From the NCBI RefSeq assembly GCF_913566895.1, contig NZ_CAJYCN010000002.1:62001-126000 (forward strand): a stretch of 64,000 nucleotides of DNA, given 5' to 3'. Position 1 is the stretch's first letter. The number at the start of each line of letters is the position of its first letter. Of the stretch, positions 18,894-28,322 are shown piece by piece. The notes beneath the pieces are model-generated. The model made no database searches, was not told where the DNA came from, and was given only the letters and a program-made list of their open reading frames with translations. Position numbers and translations under genes: made by a program. Source of the stretch: Listeria ilorinensis (lineage in GTDB: Bacteria; Bacillota; Bacilli; Lactobacillales; Listeriaceae).

Positions 18894-19414
18894 CAAAGTG
18901 ATTCCTCCCACTCCATATTCTTTTTCTTACTTAACTTTTTCAAAATGATTCGTTCCATCATTCGATTGAATTTCGTTGCAAGTCCATCGGTTTCTTTCAC
19001 TGGACGAACAAAAATCGTAGTCAGCTTTTGTCTATTTCCGCCGAAAATATCCGTCATGATCTGGTCACCAATCATCACTGTTTCTTCTGGTGTCGAATCC
19101 AATCGTTCCATTGCCTTATGAAAATTCTTAGCAAGTGGCTTCCTGGCTTTTGCTAAATAAGGGATATTTGTGACTTTGGCAACACGTGCTACCCGTTCCT
19201 CAGAATTATTGGAAAGAATCATCACCTTGATGCCTTCTTCTTCTAATAGCGTAAACCAGTTGATGATCTCATCCGTTGCATCTAGTTGATCCCATGCAAT
19301 GAGAGTATTGTCTAAATCTGTCAGTACAGTCGTTTTTCCTAATTTACGCAGATGCTCTGCTGTGATCCCAAATGGAGTCTGGAGCATCTTATCTGGTGAA
19401 AATTGCTTTAACAA
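18893..19414 (-). CDS. yqeG: YqeG, HAD-superfamily phosphatase (IIIA)
   Basis: Phosphatase of the HAD class, 173 residues, natural substrate unknown. The nucleophile motif is DLDNTLIAWD at about 34-43, SNN at the second motif, and MIGDQIMTDIFGGN as the acidic fourth motif. TTG at 19414 is chosen, seven bases after GAGGTG; a TTG five codons earlier has no such site. It is the first gene of the block and overlaps yqeH. Confidence 0.92.
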   Translation of the reverse strand: MLKQFSPDKMLQTPFGITAEHLRKLGKTTVLTDLDNTLIAWDQLDATDEIINWFTLLEEEGIKVMILSNNSEERVARVAKVTNIPYLAKARKPLAKNFHKAMERLDSTPEETVMIGDQIMTDIFGGNRQKLTTIFVRPVKETDGLATKFNRMMERIILKKLSKKKNMEWEESL

Positions 19415-19624
19415 TCCTTTGCACCTCAATTCAAAAGTCTAAAAATTCTACTTGTTTCTTATCATAACGCGAAACAAACAGATAATCTATAAAATTTTAT
19501 CATCTTTTGTCTACTTTTACAAAAAAAATTTGTGAAACGGCAGACATCTGCTTATTTTCCAAATATTTTCAATCAATGCTATAATAAGAAAGAACATTTC
19601 ACTTGGAAAAAAGGAGGAAATTAT

Positions 19625-21430
19625 ATGACAAAAAACTATACACAGGTCTGGGATTTAGATTCTATCTATCATGGCGGCAGTGCTTCCCCTGAGCTGCAGG
19701 AGGCTTTACATAATTTAAAACAGGAAATCCATAGCTTTGTTCAAAATGTTGCAGAATGGTCTGTTCCTGAAAGCACAGAAGATAGCGTAGAATTCCTGCT
19801 ATTAATCAATCAAAATGCTGAAATTTCCAAAGGGTTGATGAATGCCGGCTCTTTTCTAGAATGTCTAGCTTCTGCGGATGTCAATGACGAGCGTGCTGTT
19901 GAACTTAGCGGCCTTGTTTATAGTTATGCTGCAGAGCACGCAACTGCGCTTGACGACTGGTATGAAAAATTCGTCGAAACGGATGACCGGATCTGGACGG
20001 AACTACTTCAGGCACGTGGTCTCTCCCAAATTGCTTTTGTTTTAAATGAAGCACGTGAAAATCGGAAGCAAAAAGGCTCCAAAGAGCAAGAAGCAGTAAT
20101 TAATGCGCTTTCCGTCGATGGCTATCGCGGTTGGTCAGATCACTATGATACGATCGTTGGCAAACTACGGATTGACATTGAACTGAATGGACAAAAACAG
20201 ACCATTTCTGCCGGACAAGCGCTCAATATGTTGAACGATCCCGACCATCAGGTACGCCAAGAAGTCTTTCGGGCCTATACAGCAGCATGGCAGTCGAACG
20301 GTCGTTTATTTGCGGATACGCTCAATCACTTAGCTGGCTTCCGTTTGAAAACTTATGACATTCGTGGTGAGGAAGATTTCTTGAAGGAGCCTCTTGCTTT
20401 AAACCGACTAGACAACAAGACGCTGGATACGATGTGGAAGGTCATTGAAGAACATAAAGCTACATTTGTCACATTCCTCGAAAGAAAAGCCCAACTATTA
20501 GGACTCAAAAAATTGAGTTTTTATGATGTGGAAGCACCGCTAGTCCTGACTGAACAGCCTAAAAAATACAGCTATGACGAAGGTGCCGCCTTTATTTTAG
20601 AACAGTTTGAGAAATTTAGTCCTAAAATGGCGCGCTTTGCCAAGCATGCTTTTGAAAAACATTGGATTGAAGCCGAAAATCGTGATAATAAGCGTCCTGG
20701 TGGGTTCTGTACAGACTTTCCGCTTGAGAAGGAGAGCCGGATTTTTATGACCTATGATGGCGCCCCAGGGACGGTCGCCACACTGGCCCATGAACTCGGT
20801 CATGCTTTCCATTCACATGTGATCCGTAATGAACCTTACGAGAATACAGACTATGCAATGAATGTAGCAGAGACAGCTTCTACATTCGCAGAAATGATCA
20901 TTGCCGATGCCTCTGTAAAAGCTGCAGAATCAAAAGAAGAAAAAATCACACTATTGGAAGATAAAATTGGTCGCAGCATTGCATTCTTTATGAATATCCA
21001 TGCCCGCTTCCTCTTTGAGACACGTTTCTATCAGGAGCGCAAAAATGGACTACTTTCTGTAGACAGCTTGAATCGACTGATGGAAGAAGCACAGCGCGAA
21101 GCTTATCTGGATGCATTAGATGAATATCATCCACAATTTTGGGCTTCCAAGTTGCATTTTTATATTGCAGATGTACCATTCTACAACTTCCCATATACAT
21201 TTGGTTATCTTTTCTCGCTAGGGATCTATCACAAAGCACTTGAAACCGGAAAAAGCTATGAAGATGATTATATCGCGCTTTTGAAAGATACAGGTGCGAT
21301 GTCCACAGAACAACTAGCACAAAAACATCTTCATGTTGATTTAACGAAACCAACTTTCTGGGAAGATGCTGTCCAACTCGCTGCAGCTGACGTAGAAGAA
21401 TTTTTACAGTTAACAGAAGATCTTATTTAA
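19625..21430 (+). CDS. pepF: M3 family oligoendopeptidase (PepF type)
   Basis: Cytoplasmic zinc metallopeptidase that cuts short peptides. The 601 residues contain the active-site helix LAHELGHAFHSH, an HExxH motif, at about 385-396, with a downstream Glu in ETASTFAEM that fits the third zinc ligand. ATG at 19625 follows AAAGGAGG; a longer frame upstream has no binding site. A TATAAT at 19580-19585 is a likely -10 with a poor -35. It is alone on the plus strand here. Confidence 0.94.
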   Translation: MTKNYTQVWDLDSIYHGGSASPELQEALHNLKQEIHSFVQNVAEWSVPESTEDSVEFLLLINQNAEISKGLMNAGSFLECLASADVNDERAVELSGLVYSYAAEHATALDDWYEKFVETDDRIWTELLQARGLSQIAFVLNEARENRKQKGSKEQEAVINALSVDGYRGWSDHYDTIVGKLRIDIELNGQKQTISAGQALNMLNDPDHQVRQEVFRAYTAAWQSNGRLFADTLNHLAGFRLKTYDIRGEEDFLKEPLALNRLDNKTLDTMWKVIEEHKATFVTFLERKAQLLGLKKLSFYDVEAPLVLTEQPKKYSYDEGAAFILEQFEKFSPKMARFAKHAFEKHWIEAENRDNKRPGGFCTDFPLEKESRIFMTYDGAPGTVATLAHELGHAFHSHVIRNEPYENTDYAMNVAETASTFAEMIIADASVKAAESKEEKITLLEDKIGRSIAFFMNIHARFLFETRFYQERKNGLLSVDSLNRLMEEAQREAYLDALDEYHPQFWASKLHFYIADVPFYNFPYTFGYLFSLGIYHKALETGKSYEDDYIALLKDTGAMSTEQLAQKHLHVDLTKPTFWEDAVQLAAADVEEFLQLTEDLI

Positions 21431-21434
21431 AAAT

Positions 21435-21485
21435 AAAAAGAACAGAAGATCCAGCAAGCAGTTTGCCAGTTCTTCTGTTCTTTTT
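21435..21485. terminator. Bidirectional terminator between pepF and mtnN
   Basis: Perfect 15-base arms AAAAAGAACAGAAGA (21435-21449) and TCTTCTGTTCTTTTT (21471-21485). The A and T ends serve both converging genes, and one arm overlaps the mtnN stop codon. Confidence 0.92.
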
Positions 21486-22185
21486 ACATGTCTGCTAATA
21501 GAGCCAGAATGCATGCAGATGACATTTCTGATGCTTGATGTAAAAATGTATCAAAATCCCCCGCTGCTTCTTTATCAGCGACATCTGAAAGCGCTCGGAT
21601 CATCACGAATGGTATATCGAACTGATGAGCCACTTGCGCGATTGCCGTCCCTTCCATCTCCACAGCCTTCACTTCTGGGAAAAAGGTCTTGATCTGTTCC
21701 CGCTGTGCTTCTGTAGAGACAAAGGAATCATTTGTGACTACAAGACCAAACGCAACATGATTGGAAGTCTCTATCAACTTAGTGCGATAGATGGCAGCTG
21801 CTTTTTCGGCAAGCGCTGTATCTCCCATGTAAACAGCTGGCATTTGTGGGACTTGTCCATAGGTATAGCCAAAGACTGTTGCATCCACATCCCCATAGGC
21901 CAAACGATCAGAGATAATGACATCTCCGATTTGGAGCTCCTCGCCAATTCCGCCGGCACTTCCTGTATTGATCAGCACATCTGGCGCAAAATGGTCACAA
22001 AGCAGTGTTGTCCCTAAGGCTGCATTGACTTTACCAATCCCTGATTCAAGCAAAATGACCTCTTTTCCACTCAGCATACCTGCATAGAATTTTGCCCCTG
22101 CAATGGTTGTTTCAGTATAGGTTCCCATTGCTTCTTTTAAAATTGCCACTTCTTCTGCCATGGCACCAATAATCGCAACTTTCAT
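21484..22185 (-). CDS. mtnN: 5'-methylthioadenosine/S-adenosylhomocysteine nucleosidase
   Basis: Cleaves adenine from methylthioadenosine and S-adenosylhomocysteine; the latter product feeds LuxS. The 233 residues begin VAIIGAMAEEVAILKE with the catalytic Glu near 12, show the NTGSAGGIG loop at about 76-84 and the VEMEGTAIA substrate Glu pair, and ALSDVAD with the catalytic Asp. Confidence 0.96.
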   Translation of the reverse strand: MKVAIIGAMAEEVAILKEAMGTYTETTIAGAKFYAGMLSGKEVILLESGIGKVNAALGTTLLCDHFAPDVLINTGSAGGIGEELQIGDVIISDRLAYGDVDATVFGYTYGQVPQMPAVYMGDTALAEKAAAIYRTKLIETSNHVAFGLVVTNDSFVSTEAQREQIKTFFPEVKAVEMEGTAIAQVAHQFDIPFVMIRALSDVADKEAAGDFDTFLHQASEMSSACILALLADM

Positions 22186-22206
22186 CCTTTTTCATCCTCC
22201 ATCATA

Positions 22207-22243
22207 AAAACGCGAGTCCTTTTATATGTAAGTCCCGCGTTTT
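22207..22243 (-). terminator. Terminator between yrrS and mtnN
   Basis: Imperfect stem AAAACGCG / CGCGTTTT at the outer ends (22207-22214 and near 22236-22243) with a T-run on the minus strand (TTTTTATG). It overlaps the end of yrrS. Confidence 0.6.
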
Positions 22244-22889
22244 AACGTTTGTCATTTGATTTCAATACTTCTACTTTTGTCGGTTGCCATCCTTCGCCAT
22301 CACGCCAAGTAATATAGACACGATAAGCCTGATCTGGTGTGCTTTTAGCAGAAACCGTTCCTACTGACTGCGTTGCTGGATCGGCACCGCGACCAACATA
22401 CCAAATCGTCATATTTTCTGCTGAAATGTCTGTCGCCTCCGAAAAGGCTTGGATTTTCTCATCCCAATCTGTGCTATTCATTTCATAGGAATTGACATGA
22501 TTCCCAGATTGCTTTGTTCCTACTGCCTTCCAGTCTTTTGAAATGACCTTGGAGACATTAGGATCGCTGCTTTCCTGTTCTTCAGTAGCTGCTGCAGAGT
22601 CTTTTTCAGCTATTTTATCTTCCTTTTTTTTAGTCGATTGATCGCCTTTATTGGCATCTTCCTTTTTCTGAGTAGAAGATGCCGTTTGAACGTCATTTTG
22701 ATTTGTCCCCGGATCAGTAGCGATAAATACCACATAAAGTGATGCAATGATCAAAAGCGAGACAACGATGATCAAGATATTTAAAATTAAATTCGTTCGT
22801 TTTCGCTGAGAATTTTGCTTGGCTCTCGTAGCTTCAATATTGTTTTGTTCAACACGCCGACTATGAGTCGGTTTTTTCTGTCTAACCAT
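22242..22889 (-). CDS. yrrS: YrrS-like DUF1510 membrane-anchored protein
   Basis: Protein of 215 residues with a basic N-terminus, one membrane helix at about 33-55 (LILNILIIVVSLLIIASLYVV lies here), a long Lys/Glu/Ser-rich linker that looks disordered, and a C-terminal DUF1510 domain from about 125 (SKDWKAVGTKQSG). The domain should face outward. Bacillus YrrS is linked with the cell wall through its neighbour; the function here is not known. It lies downstream of greA. Confidence 0.88.
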   Translation of the reverse strand: MVRQKKPTHSRRVEQNNIEATRAKQNSQRKRTNLILNILIIVVSLLIIASLYVVFIATDPGTNQNDVQTASSTQKKEDANKGDQSTKKKEDKIAEKDSAAATEEQESSDPNVSKVISKDWKAVGTKQSGNHVNSYEMNSTDWDEKIQAFSEATDISAENMTIWYVGRGADPATQSVGTVSAKSTPDQAYRVYITWRDGEGWQPTKVEVLKSNDKR

Positions 22890-22949
22890 CTTGCTTCACC
22901 ACCTTGCAAAAAGAAAGAGCGGACGAAAAAGAAACGCCGCCCTTTTAAA

Positions 22950-23429
22950 TTATGCTTCGATTTTAACAATTTTCACTTCCATATCGCCGCCGGGCGTCTG
23001 AATCGTGACAACTTCACCAATCGTATGACCCAGCAATCCTTTTGCGATTGGGGAATCATTCGAAATACGACCTTCAAAGGGATCAGCTTCTGCGCTACCT
23101 ACGATCGTATAGGCTTCTTCGTCACCATCAGGCTGTTCGATAAAAGTAACCGTTTTTCCAAGTGTAACTGTATCATTATCCGTCTCTTCATTATCAATGA
23201 TCTGCGCATTACGAATCATATTTTCAAGTGTTGTGATGCGGCCTTCTACAAAGGCTTGTTCATCTTTTGCCGAATCGTACTCCGAGTTTTCGGACAGGTC
23301 GCCAAAACCACGGGCAATCTTGATTCTTTCCACAACTTCTTTACGTTTTACTGTTTTTAGTTCATGTAATTCTTGCTCTAATTTTAATTTACCATCTAAT
23401 GTCATTGGAAATACTTTTTCTGTAGCCAA
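22950..23429 (-). CDS. greA: Transcript cleavage factor GreA
   Basis: Reaches through the RNA polymerase secondary channel and stimulates cleavage of backtracked RNA. The 159 residues have the N-terminal coiled coil (about 10-75) whose tip holds the acidic [15 protein letters not shown], and a C-terminal FKBP-like domain. The start is TTG at 23429, after GGAGAG. It has its own promoter and a leader of about 120 bases with a terminator-like hairpin. Confidence 0.96.
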   Translation of the reverse strand: MATEKVFPMTLDGKLKLEQELHELKTVKRKEVVERIKIARGFGDLSENSEYDSAKDEQAFVEGRITTLENMIRNAQIIDNEETDNDTVTLGKTVTFIEQPDGDEEAYTIVGSAEADPFEGRISNDSPIAKGLLGHTIGEVVTIQTPGGDMEVKIVKIEA

Positions 23430-23459
23430 GTTGATTCTCTCCTTTTACTCTCATCTTTG

Positions 23460-23487
23460 TATAGAAAAGCACGGAGCAACTCTCCGT
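23460..23487 (-). terminator. Attenuator-like hairpin in the greA leader
   Basis: Arms ACGGAG (23471-23476) and CTCCGT (23482-23487), followed on the minus strand by GCTTTTCTAT. It lies after the greA promoter and before its start codon, so it may end part of the transcripts early. Confidence 0.6.
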
Positions 23488-23558
23488 ACCCTTGTCGAAT
23501 ATTTATTTGCCTGATTTTATCGAATATAAGCAAGTAAATAACGATATTTACTAGGAAG

Positions 23559-23587
23559 ATTTTACCGTATATTCCTTGATTTGACAA
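23559..23587 (-). promoter_or_regulatory. Sigma-A promoter of greA
   Basis: TTGTCA (23587-23582), a 17-base spacer and TAAAAT (23564-23559) on the minus strand, just behind udk. A hairpin with perfect arms AGTAAATA / TATTTACT (23533-23552) would form near the 5' end of the transcript. Confidence 0.8.
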
Positions 23588-23603
23588 GTCTAATGAGCTC
23601 TTC

Positions 23604-24233
23604 CTAGAGATTCTTCTGTAAAACAGCCGCAATCTTTGTTGTCATTAAATCGATCGCGACATGATTTTGACCGCCCTCTGGAATAATAATATCCGCATAT
23701 TTTTTTGTAGGCTCAATAAATTCCTGGTGCATTGGCTTAACAACTGTCAAATACTGGTCAATTACAGAATCTAGCGAACGCCCACGCTCTTTAATATCAC
23801 GAAGCAGGCGGCGAATGATTCGTATATCGTCATCTGTATCTACATATACCTTGATATCCATTAAGTCACGAAGCCGCGGATCTTCCAATATCAAAATGCC
23901 TTCTAAAATGATCACATCCTTTGGTTCTTGATGGACAATCTCGCTGGAACGGGTATGCTCTTTATAATCATATACTGGTTTCTCAATGGCGCGGTATTGT
24001 AGCAGCTCTTTGACATGTTCAATTAGGAGATCTGTATCAAAAGCGAGTGGGTGATCATAGTTGGTTTGAAGGCGTTCTTCAAAGGATAGATGCGATTGAT
24101 CTTTATAATAGTAATCCTGCTCGATCATCAAAATCGAATGTCCGTCAAAATGATCAAAAATTTTCTTACAAACACTCGTTTTACCTGAGCCGGAACCACC
24201 TGTCACACCGACTACAACAGGTTTTTTATTCAT
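23604..24233 (-). CDS. udk: Uridine kinase
   Basis: Phosphorylates uridine and cytidine in pyrimidine salvage. The 209 residues begin [20 protein letters not shown] with the Walker A loop at about 11-18, then the conserved [10 protein letters not shown] and the YDHPLAFD region that binds the nucleoside. ATG at 24233 has GGAGTG seven bases upstream and overlaps the end of trmR by 8 bases. Confidence 0.95.
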   Translation of the reverse strand: MNKKPVVVGVTGGSGSGKTSVCKKIFDHFDGHSILMIEQDYYYKDQSHLSFEERLQTNYDHPLAFDTDLLIEHVKELLQYRAIEKPVYDYKEHTRSSEIVHQEPKDVIILEGILILEDPRLRDLMDIKVYVDTDDDIRIIRRLLRDIKERGRSLDSVIDQYLTVVKPMHQEFIEPTKKYADIIIPEGGQNHVAIDLMTTKIAAVLQKNL

Positions 24234-24885
24234 GGTCAGCCACTCCAAACTTTTTTCGTCTCGTTATTGCCAAACCATCACCAAGTGGGATAGTCACGGT
24301 TGTATAAGCAGATTGTTGATTTAAAAAAGCATTGAACGCCCGCATTTTTCGAGCGATCCTAGCTTTTTTCTGTACTTCTTCTGATTCTTCAAGTGCCAAA
24401 CCTTTAAAGAGGACATTATCCGTATAGATAACCCCATCTTCTGTTAGAACCGGTGAAAACAATTGAAAGAATTTTTCGTATTGTCCTTTGGCTGCATCGA
24501 TAAAGATGGCATCAAACGGCCCTTTCTGACATAATTTGTCAGCAACAAGCAAAGCATCCCCTAGCAAAAGCTCTACTCGATCAGCTGCCCCATAGCGCGT
24601 AATATTAGCTTGCGCCTCCTGAAAACGTGCCTCGTCTCGTTCAACAGTTACGATGGTGGCATCTGGAAGCGCCTCACACATACGCAAAGCCGAGTAACCG
24701 ATCGCTGCCCCGATTTCTAAAATACGTGACGTTTTGGCAATCGCCATAACTTGCAGCATAAGCGCAAGCGAATCAGGTTCCATAATTGGCACCTGATTAC
24801 GCTTAGCTTCCAATTCAAGCTCGGTAAAAAATGGGCTGCGGGGTGGTATTTGCGCAAGTAAATATTCATTGATTCGATCTTTCAC
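24226..24885 (-). CDS. trmR: tRNA 5-hydroxyuridine methyltransferase (YrrM/TrmR family)
   Basis: O-methyltransferase of 219 residues. Bacillus YrrM (TrmR) makes 5-methoxyuridine in tRNA anticodons. The SAM site is [15 protein letters not shown] at about 55-69, followed by VERDEAR and the metal-site motif [10 protein letters not shown]. The start is GTG at 24885. It overlaps udk by 8 bases and follows mltG. Confidence 0.9.
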   Translation of the reverse strand: MKDRINEYLLAQIPPRSPFFTELELEAKRNQVPIMEPDSLALMLQVMAIAKTSRILEIGAAIGYSALRMCEALPDATIVTVERDEARFQEAQANITRYGAADRVELLLGDALLVADKLCQKGPFDAIFIDAAKGQYEKFFQLFSPVLTEDGVIYTDNVLFKGLALEESEEVQKKARIARKMRAFNAFLNQQSAYTTVTIPLGDGLAITRRKKFGVADHE

Positions 24886-24943
24886 TGCTTATCCCTCTTT
24901 AAAATTCGTTCGACTGCAGTTCAATCCTATAAAGTGCATCTCG

Positions 24944-26017
24944 TTACGAAGATTTTTTATTTGTAATATATTTTTCTTTAAGTGCATTATGCTCATCAAG
25001 CGTCTTGGAAAAATACACTTTTCCAGTATCCGGATCAGCCAAGAAATACAGATAATCCGTTTGTTCTGGATATAGCGCTGCCTCGATAGAACTCGTACCA
25101 CTGTTAGAGATCGGTCCAGGAGGCAAGCCTTTATTTTGATACGTATTATAAGGTGAATCCACTTCTAGATCTTTATAGGTCACACGTGATTTATGCTCAC
25201 CAAGTGCATACAGCACGGTGGGATCCGTTTGTAGTGGCATATCTTGTGCCAAGCGATTATAAAAGACGCTGGCAATTTTTTTGCGATCAACGTTTTCAGT
25301 TGCTTCTTTTTCAATTAGCGAAGACATTGTCAAGACCTCATGGACAGATTTATTTTGTTTTTTCATTTCGTCACGATAAGGTGCTAGATTTACATCAGTT
25401 GCCTTGATCATTTCTTCAATTATAGCTTCAGCTGACGGATTAGAGTCTTTGAATGTGTAAGTTGCAGGATAAAGATATCCTTCAAGCGGATGCTTAATTT
25501 GATCATTCAACACATCTTTTGTAACGGTATCAGGATACTTTGTCATCATTTGATGAATAAAATCCGGATCATCCATGACTTTTAAGACTTCTTTTTTCTT
25601 GAGTTTTGGATTATATTCTACGATTTTGTCAGCAATTTGATCCAATGTATAGCCTTCTGGAATGACTAATTTATCTGGTGCCACTGTTTTCCCTTCTTGC
25701 AGTATATCCACAATTTTTTGCGTATCCATGGAAGGACTCAGTTCATATTTGCCAGCTTGAAGATTGGTGTCCCCGGAATATTTCACATAAAACGAGAAAA
25801 TCTTACCATGACTTACGACGCCATCATCTTCCAAAATCTGACCGATTTTTGTAATATTCGATCCGCTCGGTATGTCTACAATGATTTTTTCCTTACTGGA
25901 AGGGTCTTTTGCATCTAGTTGATTTTTGACATAAAAATAGCCGGAAAATGTGAATACGACAAGAACCAGCACGACCGCTGCTATAATAAGTGTGATTATC
26001 TTGCCTTTTTTCTTCAT
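24944..26017 (-). CDS. mltG: Endolytic murein transglycosylase MltG
   Basis: Membrane enzyme that cuts nascent glycan strands and probably ends their synthesis. The 357 residues have one N-terminal membrane helix at about 7-29, an extracellular LysM-like part (SNITKIGQILEDDGVV) and the YceG catalytic domain with SLIEKEA at about 233-239, which holds the catalytic Glu. ATG at 26017 is used, after GTGAGGG; the frame upstream has no binding site. It is first of the mltG-trmR-udk run. Confidence 0.95.
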   Translation of the reverse strand: MKKKGKIITLIIAAVVLVLVVFTFSGYFYVKNQLDAKDPSSKEKIIVDIPSGSNITKIGQILEDDGVVSHGKIFSFYVKYSGDTNLQAGKYELSPSMDTQKIVDILQEGKTVAPDKLVIPEGYTLDQIADKIVEYNPKLKKKEVLKVMDDPDFIHQMMTKYPDTVTKDVLNDQIKHPLEGYLYPATYTFKDSNPSAEAIIEEMIKATDVNLAPYRDEMKKQNKSVHEVLTMSSLIEKEATENVDRKKIASVFYNRLAQDMPLQTDPTVLYALGEHKSRVTYKDLEVDSPYNTYQNKGLPPGPISNSGTSSIEAALYPEQTDYLYFLADPDTGKVYFSKTLDEHNALKEKYITNKKSS

Positions 26018-26110
26018 AAAAACCCTCACTTCTTTATCTTTTAAAGAATTTCTTCGTTTATTATACCGATATTTGCAGATAAATGCCATGTTTTGAATAA
26101 ATTTCTTCTC

Positions 26111-26161
26111 TAATAAATAGAAAATCCTGAACGCTTTACTGAAAATGCGTTCAGGATTTTC
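26111..26161 (-). terminator. Terminator of the small gene 26167-26367
   Basis: Perfect 15-base arms GAAAATCCTGAACGC (26120-26134) and GCGTTCAGGATTTTC (26147-26161); TATTTATTAG follows on the minus strand. Confidence 0.85.
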
Positions 26162-26166
26162 TTTTT

Positions 26167-26367
26167 TTAAGCCTCGATAGACTCCACGGATTCAATATTA
26201 CGTTTGTATAAACGAATCGAGCGCCCCTTGTCATCATCGATCAAAAAGGTTCCCTCTCCTGTCGGAACAAGTGCATCCGAAATTGCCTTTTTTTGTCCAT
26301 CGCTTTCTACTGTTTTTTGATAGGAATTGCCACTAACCATGTGTACCGTTACAATAAATGTTTGCAT
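26167..26367 (-). CDS. Small conserved-looking protein, function unknown
   Basis: A 66-residue protein beginning MQTFIVTVHMVSGNSYQK and ending in NIESVESIEA; the frame is open far upstream but this ATG is the only one with an AGAAGG site, 11 bases away. The alternation of beta-like segments (FIVTVHMV, GTFLIDDD, SIRLYKRNI) suggests a small beta-rich fold. No family is recognised. It has its own terminator. Confidence 0.7.
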   Translation of the reverse strand: MQTFIVTVHMVSGNSYQKTVESDGQKKAISDALVPTGEGTFLIDDDKGRSIRLYKRNIESVESIEA

Positions 26368-26504
26368 GAAGATTTTAGCCTTCTTTCTTTTCTTGATCTT
26401 CTTAATTATAGCAAATATTCTGCGTTTTTCCAGTGAAGACAGTTGCTTTTTTAAGTAAACGCCTACATTTAGGGTAATCATATACGTGATTCTCTGAACT
26501 ATGC

Positions 26505-26510
26505 TATAAT
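26505..26510 (+). promoter_or_regulatory. Extended -10 element for the DedA gene
   Basis: TGCTATAAT ending at 26510 is an extended -10. No clear -35 is seen. Confidence 0.5.
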
Positions 26511-26562
26511 GAGAAGGTGTTTTTGACTTACATCTCATTTTTTCTATTAAAGGAGTCTTTTT

Positions 26563-27204
26563 ATGCTGCATTCTATCATTCAAAGCTTGCAGGATTTTGT
26601 CATGTTTCTCATCAATACAATGGGACACTGGGGCATTTTCTTCGCAATGGTCATCGAAAGTGTTTGCATCCCATTGCCAAGTGAAGTCATTATGCTATTT
26701 GGTGGCTTTATGGCTGAAACGGGTGTACTCAATTTTTGGATGGTCGTCTTTGCAGGGATCGCAGGGAACCTTGTCGGATCTCTCCTTGCTTACTATATTG
26801 GTAAAAAAGGCGGGCGGGCGCTCGTTTTAAAATTTGGCAAATACATTTTTTTAAACGTCAAGCACTTGGACAAAGCAGAATTATGGTTTAACCGCTACGG
26901 GGCTTCAGCTGTCTTTTTCGGGCGGGTCTTGCCGGTTATTCGTACCTTCATCTCTCTGCCAGCTGGTATTGCTAAAATGAATCTACCAAAATTTATTCTT
27001 TATACGATTCTAGGTTGTATCCCCTGGAATATCTTCTTAACCTGGCTCGGTTACACGCTTGGTGCAAACTGGAGTGTTGTCGAAGAATACACGCGGCCAA
27101 TCAGCTATACGATCTTGGCGTTATGCGTTATATTTGTTATCTGGTTAGCCTATAAAATTTGGAATAAAAAGGCTCGGAAAGAAACATCAGATCCCGAGAA
27201 ATAA
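26563..27204 (+). CDS. DedA-family membrane protein
   Basis: Integral membrane protein of 213 residues with about five helices. The family motifs are ESVCIPLPSEV near 31-41 and the re-entrant loop FFGRVLPVIRTFISLPAG at about 119-136, which carries the conserved Arg residues. Some DedA proteins in Gram-positives (UptA) flip undecaprenyl phosphate; that role is possible here but not shown. ATG at 26563 follows AAAGGAG. It is monocistronic. Confidence 0.93.
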   Translation: MLHSIIQSLQDFVMFLINTMGHWGIFFAMVIESVCIPLPSEVIMLFGGFMAETGVLNFWMVVFAGIAGNLVGSLLAYYIGKKGGRALVLKFGKYIFLNVKHLDKAELWFNRYGASAVFFGRVLPVIRTFISLPAGIAKMNLPKFILYTILGCIPWNIFLTWLGYTLGANWSVVEEYTRPISYTILALCVIFVIWLAYKIWNKKARKETSDPEK

Positions 27205-27213
27205 TAGCGAGAA

Positions 27214-27270
27214 AAAGCCCCGTTATTTAGCATGAATCGTGCTAAAATAGCGGGGCTTTGGTTTTTATTT
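27214..27270. terminator. Bidirectional terminator between dedA and threonine aldolase genes
   Basis: Long stem AAAGCCCCG...TTTAGCA (27214-27232) with TGCTAAAATAGCGGGGCTTT (27240-27259), one bulge, followed by GGTTTTTATTT on the plus strand and A-rich sequence on the other side. Confidence 0.9.
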
Positions 27271-28305
27271 ACGCAATTGGCTGATCGCTTTGATGAGCTG
27301 ATCCACCTCTTTCGGTTTTGTAGCCCAGCTCGTACAAAAACGAACAGCATGATCGTCCTCAGACAGCTCTTCCCAATATGTAAAACTGAAATCTCGTTTC
27401 AGATTGCTGATTTCTGAACGCGTTAAAATGGGAAATTGTTGATTGGTTGGTGAATCGTAACGAAAAGTGAAGCCATGCTCAGCAAAGGCTTGTTTGATTC
27501 GCAATCCTTCAGTAACAGCATGGTGGCAAATTTTCATATATAAATCGTGACTAAACAAGGTATCAAATTGCAAACCTAGCAGGCGTCCCTTTGCAAACAT
27601 GGCCCCATTTTGCTTGATTGCATAGCGAAAGTCGTTTTGACAAGCAGTATTCGTAATCACCAGTGCCTCGCCAAACAAAGCACCGATTTTTGTCCCGCCG
27701 AAGTAAAATAAATCCGTCAATCTAGCAATTTCTGGTAAGCTAACATCATTTTCAGGTGCTGCAAGTCCGTAACCTAGCCGAGCTCCATCTAAATAAAATA
27801 GCAGATCGAATTTTCGACATACTGCTTGTATATCAGCTAGTTCTTGTTTGGTGTAAAGCAGACCTGTTTCTGTCGGCTGTGATATGTAAACCATCTTGGG
27901 CTGAACAGTATGTTCACGTGCTTCATCCAGCTGGTGATGCTGAACGAGTTTGTCAATCGCTGAAGCTGTGACCTTTCCATCACATGAAGGCAAGGTCAAA
28001 ACTTTATGTCCGCTTGCTTCGATCGCTCCTGTCTCATGTGTCGCAATATGAGCAGTTTCCGCAGCTATCACACCTTGAAATGGTCGCAGTAGCGCACTGA
28101 TAGCTGTTCGATTGGTTTGAGTCCCGCCCACTAGAAAATGGACTTCTGCTTCATTTATTTGAGAAGCCTGCTTGATTTTTTCAGCGGCTGCTTTTGAATA
28201 TTGATCTAAACCATAACCAGGAGTCTGTTCAAAATTGGTTGCTGTTAGTCGATCGATAATTTCTGGTGTAGCCCCTTCAGCATAATCATTTTCAAATAAA
28301 ATCAT
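27265..28305 (-). CDS. Low-specificity L-threonine aldolase
   Basis: PLP enzyme that splits threonine or allo-threonine to glycine and acetaldehyde. The 346 residues show fold-type I features: GGTQTNRTAI at about 60-69, Asp173 in YLDGARLG, and the PLP-binding Lys206 in YFGGTKIGA. ATG at 28305 is the family start. It converges on the dedA gene. A related beta-eliminating lyase activity cannot be excluded. Confidence 0.92.
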   Translation of the reverse strand: MILFENDYAEGATPEIIDRLTATNFEQTPGYGLDQYSKAAAEKIKQASQINEAEVHFLVGGTQTNRTAISALLRPFQGVIAAETAHIATHETGAIEASGHKVLTLPSCDGKVTASAIDKLVQHHQLDEAREHTVQPKMVYISQPTETGLLYTKQELADIQAVCRKFDLLFYLDGARLGYGLAAPENDVSLPEIARLTDLFYFGGTKIGALFGEALVITNTACQNDFRYAIKQNGAMFAKGRLLGLQFDTLFSHDLYMKICHHAVTEGLRIKQAFAEHGFTFRYDSPTNQQFPILTRSEISNLKRDFSFTYWEELSEDDHAVRFCTSWATKPKEVDQLIKAISQLRK

Positions 28306-28322
28306 ATTTTCCTCCTAAAGCT

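Noticed and set aside
22815-23360. 181-codon plus-strand ORF over yrrS and greA
   Set aside because: Crosses two well-supported genes antisense and has low-complexity content.
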